64,000 nucleotides of DNA from Scybalousia_A sp052170555 (GCA_052170555.1 JBQNAI010000003.1:173234-237233); one strand, 5' to 3'; shown: positions 1 to 10,442, numbered from the stretch's first letter. The notes: generated by a model not told the origin, from the sequence alone. Numbers and translations: made by a program.

Positions 1-791
1 ATATCAACATACTCATCAAAAATAATAGGAATCACACGATTTACCAACGGAACTACCACTTTTTTCCCTTTTAAATAAGAAAAACGTTCATCCAAGGGAT
101 TAACACAAACAGCAGTATCCCCCATTATAGTCTCCGGACGGGTAGTTGCAACAACTATGTATTTATCTTCGTTCTCCAAATAATAACGTAAATAATATAA
201 TTTGCCATGTTGTTCTTTGTAAATTACCTCTTCATCAGATACGGCAGTCAATGCCTTCGGATCCCAATTAACCATACGAACACCACGATAAATAAGACCT
301 TTTTCATATAGTCTACAAAAAACATCTATCACAGCCTCGCTCATATCTTCATCCATCGTAAATTTGGTACGTTCCCAATCACAGCAACAGCCAAGTTTTC
401 TGAGTTGTTCAAGTATCACTCCACCTTTTTCTTCTTTCCACTGCCAGGCATATTTCAAAAACTCATCCCTACCTATATCAGCCTTATTAATGCCTTTTTC
501 CTTTAGAAGGTTAACAACTTTGGCTTCAGTAGCTATACTTGCATGATCAGTTCCGGGTACCCAACAAACATTCTTACCGTTCATCCTCTCCTTTCTACAA
601 AGTACGTCTTGAATCGTTTCATTTAACATGTGCCCCATGTGAAGTACCCCCGTAACATTAGGAGGCGGCATCACAATAGTATAAGGCATTCTTTCGTCAG
701 GTGTAGAATGAAACAGATTGTTTGCTACCCACTTATCATACCATTTTTGTTCAATATTCTTAGTAATATACTTAGATTCCAATTCTGCCAT
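1..791 (-). CDS. valS: Valine--tRNA ligase, N-terminal part (cut by window edge)
   Basis: Class I aminoacyl-tRNA synthetase that charges tRNA-Val in the cytoplasm. About 263 codons are visible, and the gene runs off the left edge. The reading starts MAELESKYITKNIEQKWYDK. The class I signature appears as HMGH at residues 51-54 after PPPNVTGVL. The stretch WVPGTDHASIATE is typical of ValS, and ATTRPETIMGDTAV marks the start of the CP1 editing domain. The ATG at 791 lies about 38 bases downstream of a TACTTTTG promoter box on the same strand. The N-terminus is intact; the KMSKS loop and C-terminal coiled coil lie outside the window. The identity is secure. Confidence 0.95.
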   Translation of the reverse strand, partial: MAELESKYITKNIEQKWYDKWVANNLFHSTPDERMPYTIVMPPPNVTGVLHMGHMLNETIQDVLCRKERMNGKNVCWVPGTDHASIATEAKVVNLLKEKGINKADIGRDEFLKYAWQWKEEKGGVILEQLRKLGCCCDWERTKFTMDEDMSEAVIDVFCRLYEKGLIYRGVRMVNWDPKALTAVSDEEVIYKEQHGKLYYLRYYLENEDKYIVVATTRPETIMGDTAVCVNPLDERFSYLKGKKVVVPLVNRVIPIIFDEYVD

Positions 792-828
792 AGCTGTTTC
801 AATTTATTAAATTCAAAAAAAATCCGTG

Positions 829-836
829 CAAAAGTA
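829..836 (-). promoter_or_regulatory. -7 box of the valS promoter
   Basis: TACTTTTG on the minus strand fits the Bacteroidetes TAnnTTTG -7 element and lies about 38 bases before the valS ATG. Confidence 0.6.
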
Positions 837-954
837 CATAAAAATCACCGAAAAATAAGTGATTCTCTCAATTATTTTCAATATTCCCTACCTTACCATA
901 ACAAGAAAGATAACGATTTTAGTCAAATAGCAATACCAATTATGTCATCAACAA

Positions 955-1034
955 TAAAAAGTGCCCATTTAGTAAATTAATGTCACACTTTAATAAATTA
1001 ATGTCACATTTTAATTTTATAAATCGGCACTTTG
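955..1034. repeat. 21-bp-period intergenic repeat, copy 1
   Basis: Cores GTGCC (961) and GTCAC (982 and 1003) are spaced exactly 21 bases apart, with linkers of the form TTAATAAATTAAT. The copy sits between the porin 3' end and the valS promoter, in the 345-base gap 792-1135. I see nothing else in that gap apart from the valS promoter. Confidence 0.75.
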
Positions 1035-1135
1035 TATTTACAACTTAATAAACACTATTCTCAACATCAACTCTCAATAGTGTGTTAAGCATAAAGAGTA
1101 AATTCAACCCCAATATTATAGAAATACATCTAAAT

Positions 1136-2347
1136 TTAGAAACTTACTTGCATACGAACAGTCAACACATCATTAGGAATCTGTTTATCATATCCGACAA
1201 GAGTAGAAGATTTTTCGTTAATATACCAGTCATAGAACGTACTAATACGCACATTGGAAGTAGGATTCCAAATAACTCCCAATCCATAATTTTGATATGA
1301 CAAATCAAATTTTGTAACTGCATTATCTCCATTTGCTTTTCTGTTAAAATCACAATAAGATGCCTTAACAACTGTTTGCCATTTGCTTCTACCTAAATCT
1401 TGTATGTAATAAAGATAATAACCCTGAAATTTACGTTCATAAGCAAAGGCTTTTGCCATATCATATTGATTGTTCTTCGCTCCTTCAAAGCCTCCACGGA
1501 GGGAAGGTTGCGTTCCAAACATATATTCTCCTCTCAAATTTGAACGCCCCCAAGAGTTAAATAACGTTAGTTGTCCATCAATTCCAAAATATTCTCTTTT
1601 GTTTTTTCTATTAGCTTGAACACGTTCCGCTTGCCATGAATTGTTCTCAAAAGTATAGTGCATAGTATCAGCATTGTTGACTTTACCATTATAATAGGAG
1701 AGTCCGACTCCCCATTTCATAAATCCATCTTGCATCGTTCTATCATATTTCAAATGAGTTTCCAATGAAATCTTACCATCAGGTGTTTTACTGATACCAT
1801 TACCCGAAACAGCAGCCAATTCCCACTTAATACCTTTGAATTGAGAAGATTGAGGAGCCCTAAATATAGCTTTAAGTCCTATTTCGTGCAATCCTGGAAA
1901 CATTTGATGAATAAGGAAAGTTCTATCCATTGTTTCCTGTAAAGGAGATAAATACATAAGTTCATCGCCAAAGAAACTATTCAATAGACCCGCCTGAATA
2001 GAAAGCCAAGGTAAAGCATCCCAACCCAAATATGCCTTAACAGGTTTCATACCTGCCTCAGAAACGTTCATTTCCACAACAGCCTTAGCATTATTTTTAT
2101 TATAGGTAAAACGAATTCTACCTCTACGAACGCCATATGTCAAAAAATGGTCGCTATTATCATATTTATTAGCATTATACGAGCCCGTCCAAACTTTAAG
2201 TGCGTCTTTGCCGGCATATTCTACTTGTGCCTGAATGTAACCCGTTATTTTGAGCCCGTCATTGGACTGAGCTTTTACTTCATTGTTACTAATATTAAAA
2301 ACAAGTCCAATTAGCAATGTTAGAAGTACGAATATTGTTTTTTTCAT
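1136..2347 (-). CDS. Outer-membrane porin, OprO/OprP-like beta-barrel
   Basis: Predicted outer-membrane porin of 403 residues. A signal peptide covers about residues 1-26 (MKKTIFVLLTLLIGLVF, then cleavage after KAQ). The rest is made of alternating aromatic/polar strands and ends in a terminal Phe (QVSF), the usual beta-barrel assembly signal. The early part (GYIQAQVEYAG, then GVRRGRIRF and AVVEMNVSEAG) resembles phosphate-selective porin O/P and the Bacteroides porins of that family. The substrate cannot be read from the sequence. It is a single gene with no partner in the same unit; valS is downstream across a repeat-bearing gap, and the MFS gene is upstream by about 100 bases. Confidence 0.8.
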   Translation of the reverse strand: MKKTIFVLLTLLIGLVFNISNNEVKAQSNDGLKITGYIQAQVEYAGKDALKVWTGSYNANKYDNSDHFLTYGVRRGRIRFTYNKNNAKAVVEMNVSEAGMKPVKAYLGWDALPWLSIQAGLLNSFFGDELMYLSPLQETMDRTFLIHQMFPGLHEIGLKAIFRAPQSSQFKGIKWELAAVSGNGISKTPDGKISLETHLKYDRTMQDGFMKWGVGLSYYNGKVNNADTMHYTFENNSWQAERVQANRKNKREYFGIDGQLTLFNSWGRSNLRGEYMFGTQPSLRGGFEGAKNNQYDMAKAFAYERKFQGYYLYYIQDLGRSKWQTVVKASYCDFNRKANGDNAVTKFDLSYQNYGLGVIWNPTSNVRISTFYDWYINEKSSTLVGYDKQIPNDVLTVRMQVSF

Positions 2348-2449
2348 TGTAAATTTTTATTATTATTTGTTAAAAAAAATGTTTGCATACTAACGAAAGT
2401 GACAATGTTTTATTGTTATCTTTTGATATTTTCACCGATAATTATACAT

Positions 2450-3646
2450 TCAACACAATTTATGACGATGAAAAAACTGTTGAGTGGCACAAACAAATAA
2501 CATGGCTCCCCCAATCTGCATAATAGCGACCAACCAAAAGGCTGCGACATAATCAATCAACTCCGAAACAAACCCTCCTAACAGGACACCCAATCCGATA
2601 CCAATATCCCAGGCTACAAGTATGGTCGAATTAGCTGTCCCTCGCTCATTATGATGTGCTACTGAGATAAACATATTTTGAAAAGCAGGATACATATGTC
2701 CATTCCCCAAACCTATCAGTAAAGCTGATAAATAAAAACCGTAAATATTAGGAACGGCAACAAATAGTGTGTATCCAATAGATGAAATTATTACTCCTTG
2801 TGTTGCATTTTGTGTCAATTTTCCTTTTTTCAGCCCATTATTACCCTGTAATCTTGATAATATCAACCCAACTGACAGAAGCGTAAAAAATATCCCCGTA
2901 CCTGAGTTGATATTCATTCGTTCTTTTGCATACAATGCTAGATAGCTACTCAATACTCCATAACAAAACCCAAAGAAAACCATATTTAATGCTAACAACC
3001 AACCACGTATCAGAAAGAAACGGTCAAAAGACATTTTCCTTTTATCTATAACCAATTCTCTTGGGGGAAGTTTCAAGGTTGAATTAACAACAAATCCTAC
3101 GGCGGCGACAAAAAAGGACAATAAAAACAAAATATCAAAACTATTTGTCGCACGATACAAAAACAAACCTATCATCGGTGCTATTGCCATTGCCAAATTA
3201 TTACTCAATCCGTAATAACCAATCCCTTCATTGCGACGTAAAGGGTGCAATACATCTATTGCAACCGTAGAATTAGCAACCGTAGCCGCTCCAAATGGAA
3301 TTCCGTGTAGTGTTCTAATTATCGCAAATAACAAGACCGTACTTGCAATTAAGTAACCGCCGAACAAAATAAAGAAAAAAACAAAACACCATAACAAGAC
3401 TCTCTTTCGTGGATATGAATCTACAAGAAAACCACTGAATGGTCTGGAAAGAAGAGCTGTAAGTGTATATCCGGATAACACAACTCCGATAATATCTTTT
3501 GTAGTATGAAAATTTTCATTCAAATATAAGGGCAGTAATGGAGTAAGAAGGTAAAATGCGAAAAATAATGTAAAATTCGCAACCATAACTTTCCAATACT
3601 CTTTATTCCAAAGTCTCTCCGTCTGTCTCATACTGAAACTACGCAA
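2450..3646 (-). CDS. MFS transporter
   Basis: Major facilitator superfamily permease of 398 residues in the inner membrane, with about 12 hydrophobic segments. It keeps the loop 2-3 signature around residues 66-83 (GFLVDSYPRKRVLLW) and a long first extracytoplasmic loop (LLPLYLNENFHTTKD). It resembles YfcJ/arabinose-efflux-like drug or sugar exporters of Bacteroidetes, but the substrate is unknown. Start choice is open: MRQTERLWNKEYW at 3631 looks more like relatives than the extended MRSFSMRQ at 3646. It is divergent from glmM, with repeat copy 2 between them. Confidence 0.8.
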   Translation of the reverse strand: MRSFSMRQTERLWNKEYWKVMVANFTLFFAFYLLTPLLPLYLNENFHTTKDIIGVVLSGYTLTALLSRPFSGFLVDSYPRKRVLLWCFVFFFILFGGYLIASTVLLFAIIRTLHGIPFGAATVANSTVAIDVLHPLRRNEGIGYYGLSNNLAMAIAPMIGLFLYRATNSFDILFLLSFFVAAVGFVVNSTLKLPPRELVIDKRKMSFDRFFLIRGWLLALNMVFFGFCYGVLSSYLALYAKERMNINSGTGIFFTLLSVGLILSRLQGNNGLKKGKLTQNATQGVIISSIGYTLFVAVPNIYGFYLSALLIGLGNGHMYPAFQNMFISVAHHNERGTANSTILVAWDIGIGLGVLLGGFVSELIDYVAAFWLVAIMQIGGAMLFVCATQQFFHRHKLC

Positions 3647-3787
3647 CGTAAATCATGAAAAAATATTGTATTTCCAGAATAATATAAATCTCCATTTACA
3701 TACCATTTATTTCTTTCTTGTTAGTTGCTCTATACATTAAGTAGTGAAAAAATCATCTTCAAAAAAAGAATCCACCTCTTTTAGCAG

Positions 3788-3860
3788 TTAAAAATTCTTT
3801 CTTGACATTAGTAAATTAAAGTGGGACATTAGTAAATTCTTTCTTGACATTAATTTCACA
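3788..3860. repeat. 21-bp-period intergenic repeat, copy 2
   Basis: Cores TTGAC (3802), GGGAC (3823) and TTGAC (3844) are each 21 bases apart and joined by ATTAGTAAATT linkers. The copy lies between the divergent MFS and glmM genes. Apart from the glmM promoter, the 400-base gap holds nothing else that I recognise. Confidence 0.85.
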
Positions 3861-4012
3861 AAACGACATAGCGACTCATTATTTTCTCTATTATTTATTT
3901 TGACTCAGTTTTGAAATATTAATCCATTAGATATCAAACAAATTATTTTGCATATTAGATCAATTTATTACTATTTTTTTATCTCGTTCTCTAAATTCAT
4001 CAAAAAAATTAC

Positions 4013-4020
4013 TAATTTTG
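4013..4020 (+). promoter_or_regulatory. -7 box of the glmM promoter
   Basis: TAATTTTG followed by CAAC, 30 bases before the ATG at 4050. It fits TAnnTTTG and argues against the longer reading frame that starts upstream at 3948. Confidence 0.6.
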
Positions 4021-4049
4021 CAACGTTTTTATATATACTGATAATAGAG

Positions 4050-5450
4050 ATGTCATTAGTTAAATCAATATCAGGCTTCAGAGGGACAATAGGAGGCAAA
4101 GTTGGGGATAATTTAACCCCAGTAGATTTAGTGGGATTTGTAGCTGCTTTTGCAACTGTAATAAAAGAAAAAACAGGTAAAGATAAAATCAAAATACTCA
4201 TAGGGAGAGATGCTAGAATATCTGGATTAATGGTAAATAACTTAGTATGCGGCACATTGATGAGCATGGGTGTGGATGTAATTGACACAGGACTTTCCAC
4301 AACTCCAACAACCGAATTAGCAGTCGTAGATAACAAAGCAGATGGTGGTATAATTTTGACAGCATCTCATAATCCGATTCAGTGGAATGCACTTAAATTC
4401 TTAACTTCCACCGGAGAATTTATTTCAAAGGAGGATGGCGAAAAAGTACTATCCCTTGCCGAGGAAAATAATTTTACCTTTGCCTCAGCAACGTCATTAG
4501 GCGGATATGCTGTTGTGGAAGATGCTATTGATAAACACATAGCGAAAATATTAGAATTGAAACTTGTGGACACACAAGCCATAAAACAAGCTAATTTTCG
4601 CATAGCTTACGATGCCGTAAATTCAACAGGGGGATTGGTCTTAAAGAAACTCTTGAAGGCATTGGGTGTCCAAGAGATTTTTACATTGAATGATGAACCT
4701 ACTGGCTTATTTGCACATAATCCTGAACCATTACCTGAAAACATTACCGACATTTGCTCTTTGGTAGAGAGAGAACATTGTCACTGTGGTTTCGTTGTAG
4801 ATCCTGATGTAGATAGACTCGCCATTGTTTCCAACACGGGCAAACCTTTCGTGGAAGAGTATACTTTGGTTGCGATAGCTGACTACGTTTTAGAGTATAC
4901 TGCGGGAGCTACTGTGTCAAATCTATCTTCTTCAAGGGCATTAAAAGACATTACTGAGAAGAAATACCATCAACAATACGAAGCTGCTGCCGTTGGTGAG
5001 GTGAATGTTGTAAAAAAGATGAAAGAAATTAATGCTGTTATCGGCGGAGAAGGTAATGGAGGTGTAATTTATCCTACTTGTCATAGTGGCAGAGATGCTC
5101 TTGTGGGCATTGCATTATTTTTAACATTGCTTGCTAAAAGAAAAGTCTCATGTCAAGAGCTTAGAGACTCATACCCCGAATACGTTATTGCAAAAAAGAA
5201 AATAGAACTTACACCTGAAATCAATGTTGATATGATTCTGTCTAATATGGCGAAGAAATATGCAAATTACGATGTAAATACCATTGACGGAGTAAGAATT
5301 AATTTTGAAAATGAATGGGTTCACTTGCGCAAAAGTAATACCGAACCAATTATTCGCATATACGCAGAAAGTAACTCCTCTACTACAGCTAACCATTTGG
5401 CGAATGTAATCATTGAAGATATAACTTCCATTATTAGAGCAAATCTTTAA
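4050..5450 (+). CDS. glmM: Phosphoglucosamine mutase
   Basis: Alpha-D-phosphohexomutase of 466 residues. In the GlmM role it converts glucosamine-6-P to glucosamine-1-P for UDP-GlcNAc, the precursor of peptidoglycan and LPS. The catalytic phosphoserine motif TASHNP is at about residues 104-109 (Ser106), the metal loop reads DPDVDR, and the sugar-phosphate-binding C-terminus reads RKSNTEP. I chose MSLVKSISGFRGTIGG at 4050 because this is the usual family N-terminus and a promoter box lies just upstream. The frame is open back to 3948, but that extension is AT-rich and includes the promoter. metG follows after 19 bases, so the two are probably co-transcribed. A phosphomannomutase role cannot be excluded from sequence alone. 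Confidence 0.88.
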   Translation: MSLVKSISGFRGTIGGKVGDNLTPVDLVGFVAAFATVIKEKTGKDKIKILIGRDARISGLMVNNLVCGTLMSMGVDVIDTGLSTTPTTELAVVDNKADGGIILTASHNPIQWNALKFLTSTGEFISKEDGEKVLSLAEENNFTFASATSLGGYAVVEDAIDKHIAKILELKLVDTQAIKQANFRIAYDAVNSTGGLVLKKLLKALGVQEIFTLNDEPTGLFAHNPEPLPENITDICSLVEREHCHCGFVVDPDVDRLAIVSNTGKPFVEEYTLVAIADYVLEYTAGATVSNLSSSRALKDITEKKYHQQYEAAAVGEVNVVKKMKEINAVIGGEGNGGVIYPTCHSGRDALVGIALFLTLLAKRKVSCQELRDSYPEYVIAKKKIELTPEINVDMILSNMAKKYANYDVNTIDGVRINFENEWVHLRKSNTEPIIRIYAESNSSTTANHLANVIIEDITSIIRANL

Positions 5451-5469
5451 TATTTTAAATTAACAGGTT

Positions 5470-7524
5470 ATGACATACACTGACAAAGAAAAGAAATTTA
5501 AACGTTATACTGTCACAACAGCGTTGCCGTACGCTAATGGACCCATACACATTGGACATATGGCTGGTGTATATGTTCCGGCAGATATTTACTGCCGATA
5601 TTTAAGGTTACAAGGCGAAGAAGTCTTTTTTATTGGTGGTAGTGATGAACACGGTGTTCCCGTAACCATTAGGGCAAAAAAAGAAGGTTGTACACCACAA
5701 GATGTCGTGGATAGGTATCATCAAATTATTAAAAACTCATTTGAAGAATTTGGAATAACATTTGATATTTATTCTAGAACAACTAGCGAAACGCATCGCA
5801 AGACAGCCAGCAATTTTTTCTTAAAACTTTACAATGAAGGTAAATTTATAGAACAGATAACTAAACAGTATTACGATCAAGAGGAAAAAACTTTTCTCGC
5901 TGATAGATATATTATAGGCACTTGTCCTATTTGTAATAATGATCACGCATATGGAGATCAGTGTGAGAAATGTGGCTCCTCTCTCAATGCAACAGACTTG
6001 CTCAATCCCAAAAGTGCTTTGACCGGTAACACTCCCATATTAAAAGAAACTAAACATTGGTTCTTGCCTTTGAATGATTATGAATCTTTTTTGAAAGAAT
6101 GGATCCTTGATAACCATAAAGAATGGAAAATTAACGTGTATGGACAATGTAAGTCGTGGTTAGACAACGGTTTGCAGCCTCGTGCTGTTACCAGAGATTT
6201 GGATTGGGGAATCAAAGTGCCAATTCCAGAAGCAGATGGTAAAGTTTTGTATGTATGGTTTGACGCTCCGATAGGATATATATCAAATACGATAGAAAAA
6301 CTTGGCGAACAATGGAGTAAATGGTGGAAAGATGAACAAACAAAACTAATACATTTTATAGGAAAAGACAATATTGTTTTCCATTGTATTGTATTCCCGG
6401 CGATGTTAAAAGCTCATGGAGATTTCATTTTACCAGAAAATGTACCCGCTAATGAATTTCTTAATTTGGAGGGCGACAAAATTTCAACCTCTCGCAATTG
6501 GGCCGTATGGTTAAATGAATACCTTGAAGACTTTCCGCAAAAACAGGACGTTTTGCGTTATGTTTTGTGTTCTAATGCACCAGAAACAAAAGATAATGAC
6601 TTTACTTGGAAAGATTTTCAAACAAGAAATAATAGTGAATTGGTTGCTATATTAGGTAACTTTATTAATCGTACTGTGGTTTTAACACACAAATATTTTA
6701 ATGGCAAAGTTCCTACCAAATATGAATTGAAAGAGATAGACAAAATAACTATTGCAGAAATTGAAACGTATCCAGAAAAGATTGGAAAGCTAATAGAGAC
6801 TTACAAATTCAGAGATGCTTTATTTGAATTGATGAATCTTGCCCGTCTTGGCAATAAGTATTTGACTGAAAATGAGCCTTGGAAAACTATAAAGACTGAT
6901 AAAAATCGTACTGCAACAGTTTTGAATATTTCTTTGCAAATCTGTGCAAATCTTGCTATACTTACAGAGCCCTTCTTACCATTTAGTGCTAATAAACTGC
7001 AAAGGATGTTAAATTTCAATGTTAAATCATGGATACAAAGTGGCAATACAAATTTATTAGATGAAGATTCGGTTATTAATTCTCCTGAATTATTGTTTGA
7101 AATAATTGAAGATAGCACAATACAACAACAAATAGACAAACTCAATCAAAGAAAAAAAGAAAATGAATTAAATAACGCTACTCTTAGTCTACAGAAAGAA
7201 AATATAAGTTTTGATTTATTTGAAAAGATGGACATTCGCATCGGCAAAATTCTTGAAGCAGAAAAAGTAACAAAAACAAAAAAACTTTTAAAACTAAAAG
7301 TTGATACAGGCATTGACCAAAGGACAATTGTAAGTGGAATTGCTGAATGGTATAAACCGGAGGATATTGTCGGTAAAAGTGTAGTAGTGTTGATTAACCT
7401 TGCTCCTAAAGAATTGAAAGGTATAGAAAGTCAAGGTATGATACTGATGGCTGAAAATTCTTTGGGAGAATTATCCTTTATCAGTGCAGAGAAAACATTT
7501 AATTGCGGATGTGAAATAAGATAA
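5470..7524 (+). CDS. metG: Methionine--tRNA ligase with C-terminal tRNA-binding domain
   Basis: Class I synthetase of 684 residues that charges elongator and initiator tRNA-Met. The HIGH motif appears in PYANGPIHIGHMAG near residue 27. A zinc knuckle with CPIC and CEKCG follows at about residues 156-178, and the KMSKS equivalent reads KISTS (residues 337-341). The last 110 residues form a Trbp111/EMAPII-like OB-fold tRNA-binding domain (DIRIGKILEAEKV and NLAPKELKGIESQGMIL), the long MetG form seen in many Bacteroidetes. It follows glmM by 19 bases and ends before a long gap. Confidence 0.96.
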   Translation: MTYTDKEKKFKRYTVTTALPYANGPIHIGHMAGVYVPADIYCRYLRLQGEEVFFIGGSDEHGVPVTIRAKKEGCTPQDVVDRYHQIIKNSFEEFGITFDIYSRTTSETHRKTASNFFLKLYNEGKFIEQITKQYYDQEEKTFLADRYIIGTCPICNNDHAYGDQCEKCGSSLNATDLLNPKSALTGNTPILKETKHWFLPLNDYESFLKEWILDNHKEWKINVYGQCKSWLDNGLQPRAVTRDLDWGIKVPIPEADGKVLYVWFDAPIGYISNTIEKLGEQWSKWWKDEQTKLIHFIGKDNIVFHCIVFPAMLKAHGDFILPENVPANEFLNLEGDKISTSRNWAVWLNEYLEDFPQKQDVLRYVLCSNAPETKDNDFTWKDFQTRNNSELVAILGNFINRTVVLTHKYFNGKVPTKYELKEIDKITIAEIETYPEKIGKLIETYKFRDALFELMNLARLGNKYLTENEPWKTIKTDKNRTATVLNISLQICANLAILTEPFLPFSANKLQRMLNFNVKSWIQSGNTNLLDEDSVINSPELLFEIIEDSTIQQQIDKLNQRKKENELNNATLSLQKENISFDLFEKMDIRIGKILEAEKVTKTKKLLKLKVDTGIDQRTIVSGIAEWYKPEDIVGKSVVVLINLAPKELKGIESQGMILMAENSLGELSFISAEKTFNCGCEIR

Positions 7525-8765
7525 TTGTTATTTGTTCTAACAATCTTACATTATACAACAACAAAATAAAATAGCAATAAACCAAAATGGAATAATACAA
7601 AATTAATGTCTCACTTTAAATAAATAAAGTGCCATATTAGTAATTTAATCCCACACTTTGTTTTCGTTTATCGTTAAAAACGATTGCTTGTTGTGTAATA
7701 TTCATAAATTAAATTTCACATCTGTAAATTCGTTTTTGACACTAACAATAATAATACTAATGATTAATTTATTGTTATCAGATAACAATAAAAGGTTTAA
7801 AAAAATTAAAAATTTTGATAGCGATAAAGAATTATTATTTCAAAGAAGACTGAATATATATCTCATATTCAAGTAAATATTTCGTAAATTTTGCACCTTC
7901 CGTACCATCATCAAAAAAAGTAAATTCTATTCTATATTTCTTAATTTAGAATCTAATTTGGCTTTTAATCTATTTATAATCCTACGTATTATGTAAAACT
8001 AAAATTTATGAAAAGCTGTGATGATTATTAATCATACTAAAGATTTGAGTATTCAGTTTTGTCTCCAATTATGCCAATAAAACATTATTAAACCAATGTT
8101 TATCCTTATTAGTAATGAATATACTGCAACCAGCACTCACGAAAAATACCATTGTCTTTATTTTAATAGCATAACTATGTACAGTAGAAAAATAAAATAC
8201 TTTAAAATAATTATACATAAAGTGATTATTTATTTGGTTACTAACATTTATAATATTAATCCTGTCATCAACCCAAGAAAGCATATCAATGCTGTTACGT
8301 TATATGAAAAATCAAACAGAGTAATAAATTTCGTCTGTTACTTTATTAGTACAATCATCATTACAACCCCAAAAATTAATATCTCTCTCCATCAACAACA
8401 CCATAAATTCTAATTTATAGAAATATTTTTCAACTTTGATTTCATTTTTTATATTATTGTTTGAATTTTATCAGTTATTACACATTAGATTATATATCCT
8501 ATTTTATGCCCATTACGTAACAGTTACAAAAACATTAAACAAATTATTATAAACACTGTACTCAGTCATTCTTTTTAATTTTTTTGTTAATTACAACTAG
8601 AACCTATCTTATATATACTGTCATTTATTGCAACTAAATAAAAATCTAATAACATATATCTTAAATTAGAATCGTTACGGTGTTACACCATTATGTTTAA
8701 AGATATTTATAATCTAATAAATTATCAGGATAAAAATAAAATATGTGTTAATTCAAATATAAAAT
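7525..8765. other. 1.24-kb gap without a supported gene
   Basis: This is the convergent gap between metG and the C69 dipeptidase. It holds repeat copy 3 and very AT-rich sequence. The short open frames here have no recognisable domain, no credible start context and a composition like the surrounding non-coding DNA. An isolated TAAATTTTGCACC (7883) looks like a promoter box but has no gene behind it. Confidence 0.6.
7600..7664. repeat. 21-bp-period intergenic repeat, copy 3 (diverged)
   Basis: Cores GTCTC (7609), GTGCC (7629) and TCCCA (about 7650) lie 20-21 bases apart in TTTAATAAAT-type linkers, between convergent genes. Confidence 0.65.
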
Positions 8766-10412
8766 TTAGAATCCGACCCATGTATTTCTCCAAAAATATT
8801 TTGCCATCTCATCCCATTTCAATATAGTAGCACCAAAAAAGTCTGACACATAACCATTCAACATTTTTTCTGCTTTTTGTTTGTCTTCAATAGCAATTTC
8901 CTGATATATCTTCTCAATGTATGGCAATTCTCTCATTGCTTTTTCCACAAAATAGTCTCTTGCTGGTTCCAATACCTTACGATACGTTCCCCAACGGACT
9001 GTTGCCAAACGATTTGTCGTACGATAATGCCATAATGCGGCATCATCTCTATATGAATGCTGACCGCATATTTTCAGCATCTGAGGTAATTCGGTTGTTC
9101 CACAAAAAATAGGGAATCGAGGAGACTCTCCCGGGTTGTCAAGTGCCATCCAAACTACACCACCTATCTGATCAGGTAACCAATCCCGTAATTGAATAAC
9201 AGTAGAATAGGCACACCACGGCACACTTATAGTTCTAATGTTTTGCATTGCAGAATCACCCATGGCATAGTACATATTTATTTCGTCAGGTCTCATCCAC
9301 GGATTGGAAAATGGAGAAACGACACTATCCGGTTCTCCATTCACTATATTACCTTGCTTATCCATCCTCTTAGGATTAGGAATCAAATGTCTACCACTAA
9401 GATTCTGTGAAGTACCTTCATAATAAGAACCCAATAATTTCATAACATCTTCAACTGAAACTTTATTATCCGGCTTTATACTCAAAGGGAGATTTTCTAA
9501 TGTATCACTTAAGTGCTGTGATGGGGCTAAATAACTCATTATATAGTATTCCCTGACACTGTAATTCTTCTTTTCTCCAAAATAATTGCCACCTGAATAA
9601 ACTTTCCAAAAACAAAAATCTTCTTTTTCATCCCAAAGATTCATTTTTTTTGCAACTTCAAAAACATTATCGGAATATAAGCATTTGTTTTTGTCTTTTG
9701 ACAATGAAGATATACGTGAAATATTTGCAGAAACTGCAATTTCGTCATCCGGAATACGAATAGCAGCCCATACTCCACCTATTTGGTCTTTTCCTTGCCC
9801 AAAAATCTCGAACATCCACACCTCATTTTTATCTGCTATGGTCAAACACTCTCCTGCATCACCATATCCGTATTTTTTTACCAAATCTCCCATTAATATT
9901 ATCGCTTGCCTTGCTGTAGAACAACGTTCCAATGCAACCCTTGACAGTTCCTCTATTTTGAACATCCCATTTGGATTTATCAAAGTGTCTCTTCCTGAAA
10001 TAGTTGTCTCGCCTATACCTAACTGTTTTTCATTTAAGCACGGATAGGCGGAATTTAAATAGCGAAAAGTGTGTATTGATTGTGGTATTCTACCCTTTAC
10101 ATACATCTTGGTACTGTCGTTAGCTGACTGGGTATGCATCTTACCTTCAAAGATTGTAGTACTATCTTTTTCCTTCCAATCCTTAGCAGGTACAATTTCC
10201 ATCCAGGTTCTGTACCAAGAGTCACAGGTGTGCGAAGTTATAACCGAACCATCCTTAGATGCCTGTTTCCCAACCACAATACTCGTGCAAGACAAAGGAT
10301 TACGTGTTTTATTTCTATACTCTTCCATCTGAGCCTTGGCACTTGTAAAAACTCCTACACAAAGACTCAGACCTATCAGTATATTTCTTTTATTCATATT
10401 TTTAATTGCCAT
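8766..10412 (-). CDS. C69 family dipeptidase
   Basis: Secreted or periplasmic N-terminal-nucleophile hydrolase of 548 residues, peptidase family C69 (PepD/dipeptidase A type). A signal peptide covers about residues 1-28. It is followed by a short propeptide and the conserved CTSIVVGKQASKDGS stretch, in which Cys42 should be the nucleophile exposed by autoprocessing. SHTCDSW and the later MWMALDNPGESPRFPIF-type region also match the family. Such enzymes cut dipeptides from the N-terminus of peptides, which suits an amino-acid-fermenting lifestyle. Start may be MNKRNILIG at 10397 rather than 10412. A TACCTTTG promoter box lies 23 bases upstream. No operon partner is seen. Confidence 0.9.
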   Translation of the reverse strand: MAIKNMNKRNILIGLSLCVGVFTSAKAQMEEYRNKTRNPLSCTSIVVGKQASKDGSVITSHTCDSWYRTWMEIVPAKDWKEKDSTTIFEGKMHTQSANDSTKMYVKGRIPQSIHTFRYLNSAYPCLNEKQLGIGETTISGRDTLINPNGMFKIEELSRVALERCSTARQAIILMGDLVKKYGYGDAGECLTIADKNEVWMFEIFGQGKDQIGGVWAAIRIPDDEIAVSANISRISSLSKDKNKCLYSDNVFEVAKKMNLWDEKEDFCFWKVYSGGNYFGEKKNYSVREYYIMSYLAPSQHLSDTLENLPLSIKPDNKVSVEDVMKLLGSYYEGTSQNLSGRHLIPNPKRMDKQGNIVNGEPDSVVSPFSNPWMRPDEINMYYAMGDSAMQNIRTISVPWCAYSTVIQLRDWLPDQIGGVVWMALDNPGESPRFPIFCGTTELPQMLKICGQHSYRDDAALWHYRTTNRLATVRWGTYRKVLEPARDYFVEKAMRELPYIEKIYQEIAIEDKQKAEKMLNGYVSDFFGATILKWDEMAKYFWRNTWVGF

Positions 10413-10434
10413 TTAACCGATTTGCAAAGGTAAT

Positions 10435-10442
10435 ATTTTTTT
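10435..10442 (-). promoter_or_regulatory. -7 box of the C69 dipeptidase promoter
   Basis: TACCTTTG on the minus strand, 23 bases before the ATG at 10412. Confidence 0.55.

Noticed and set aside
955..1034. The periodic repeats as CRISPR arrays
   Set aside because: Cores are only 5-10 bases, there are no unique spacers of constant length, each locus has two to four units, and no cas genes are present.
7883..7895. TAAATTTTGCACC as a promoter for a hidden gene or RNA
   Set aside because: No reading frame, terminator or stable fold follows; such a word occurs by chance in AT-rich DNA.
8096..8413. Open frame of about 105 codons in the metG-C69 gap
   Set aside because: No domain, no promoter box or ribosome site, and a residue make-up expected from random AT-rich DNA. 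The frame on the opposite strand is equally open.
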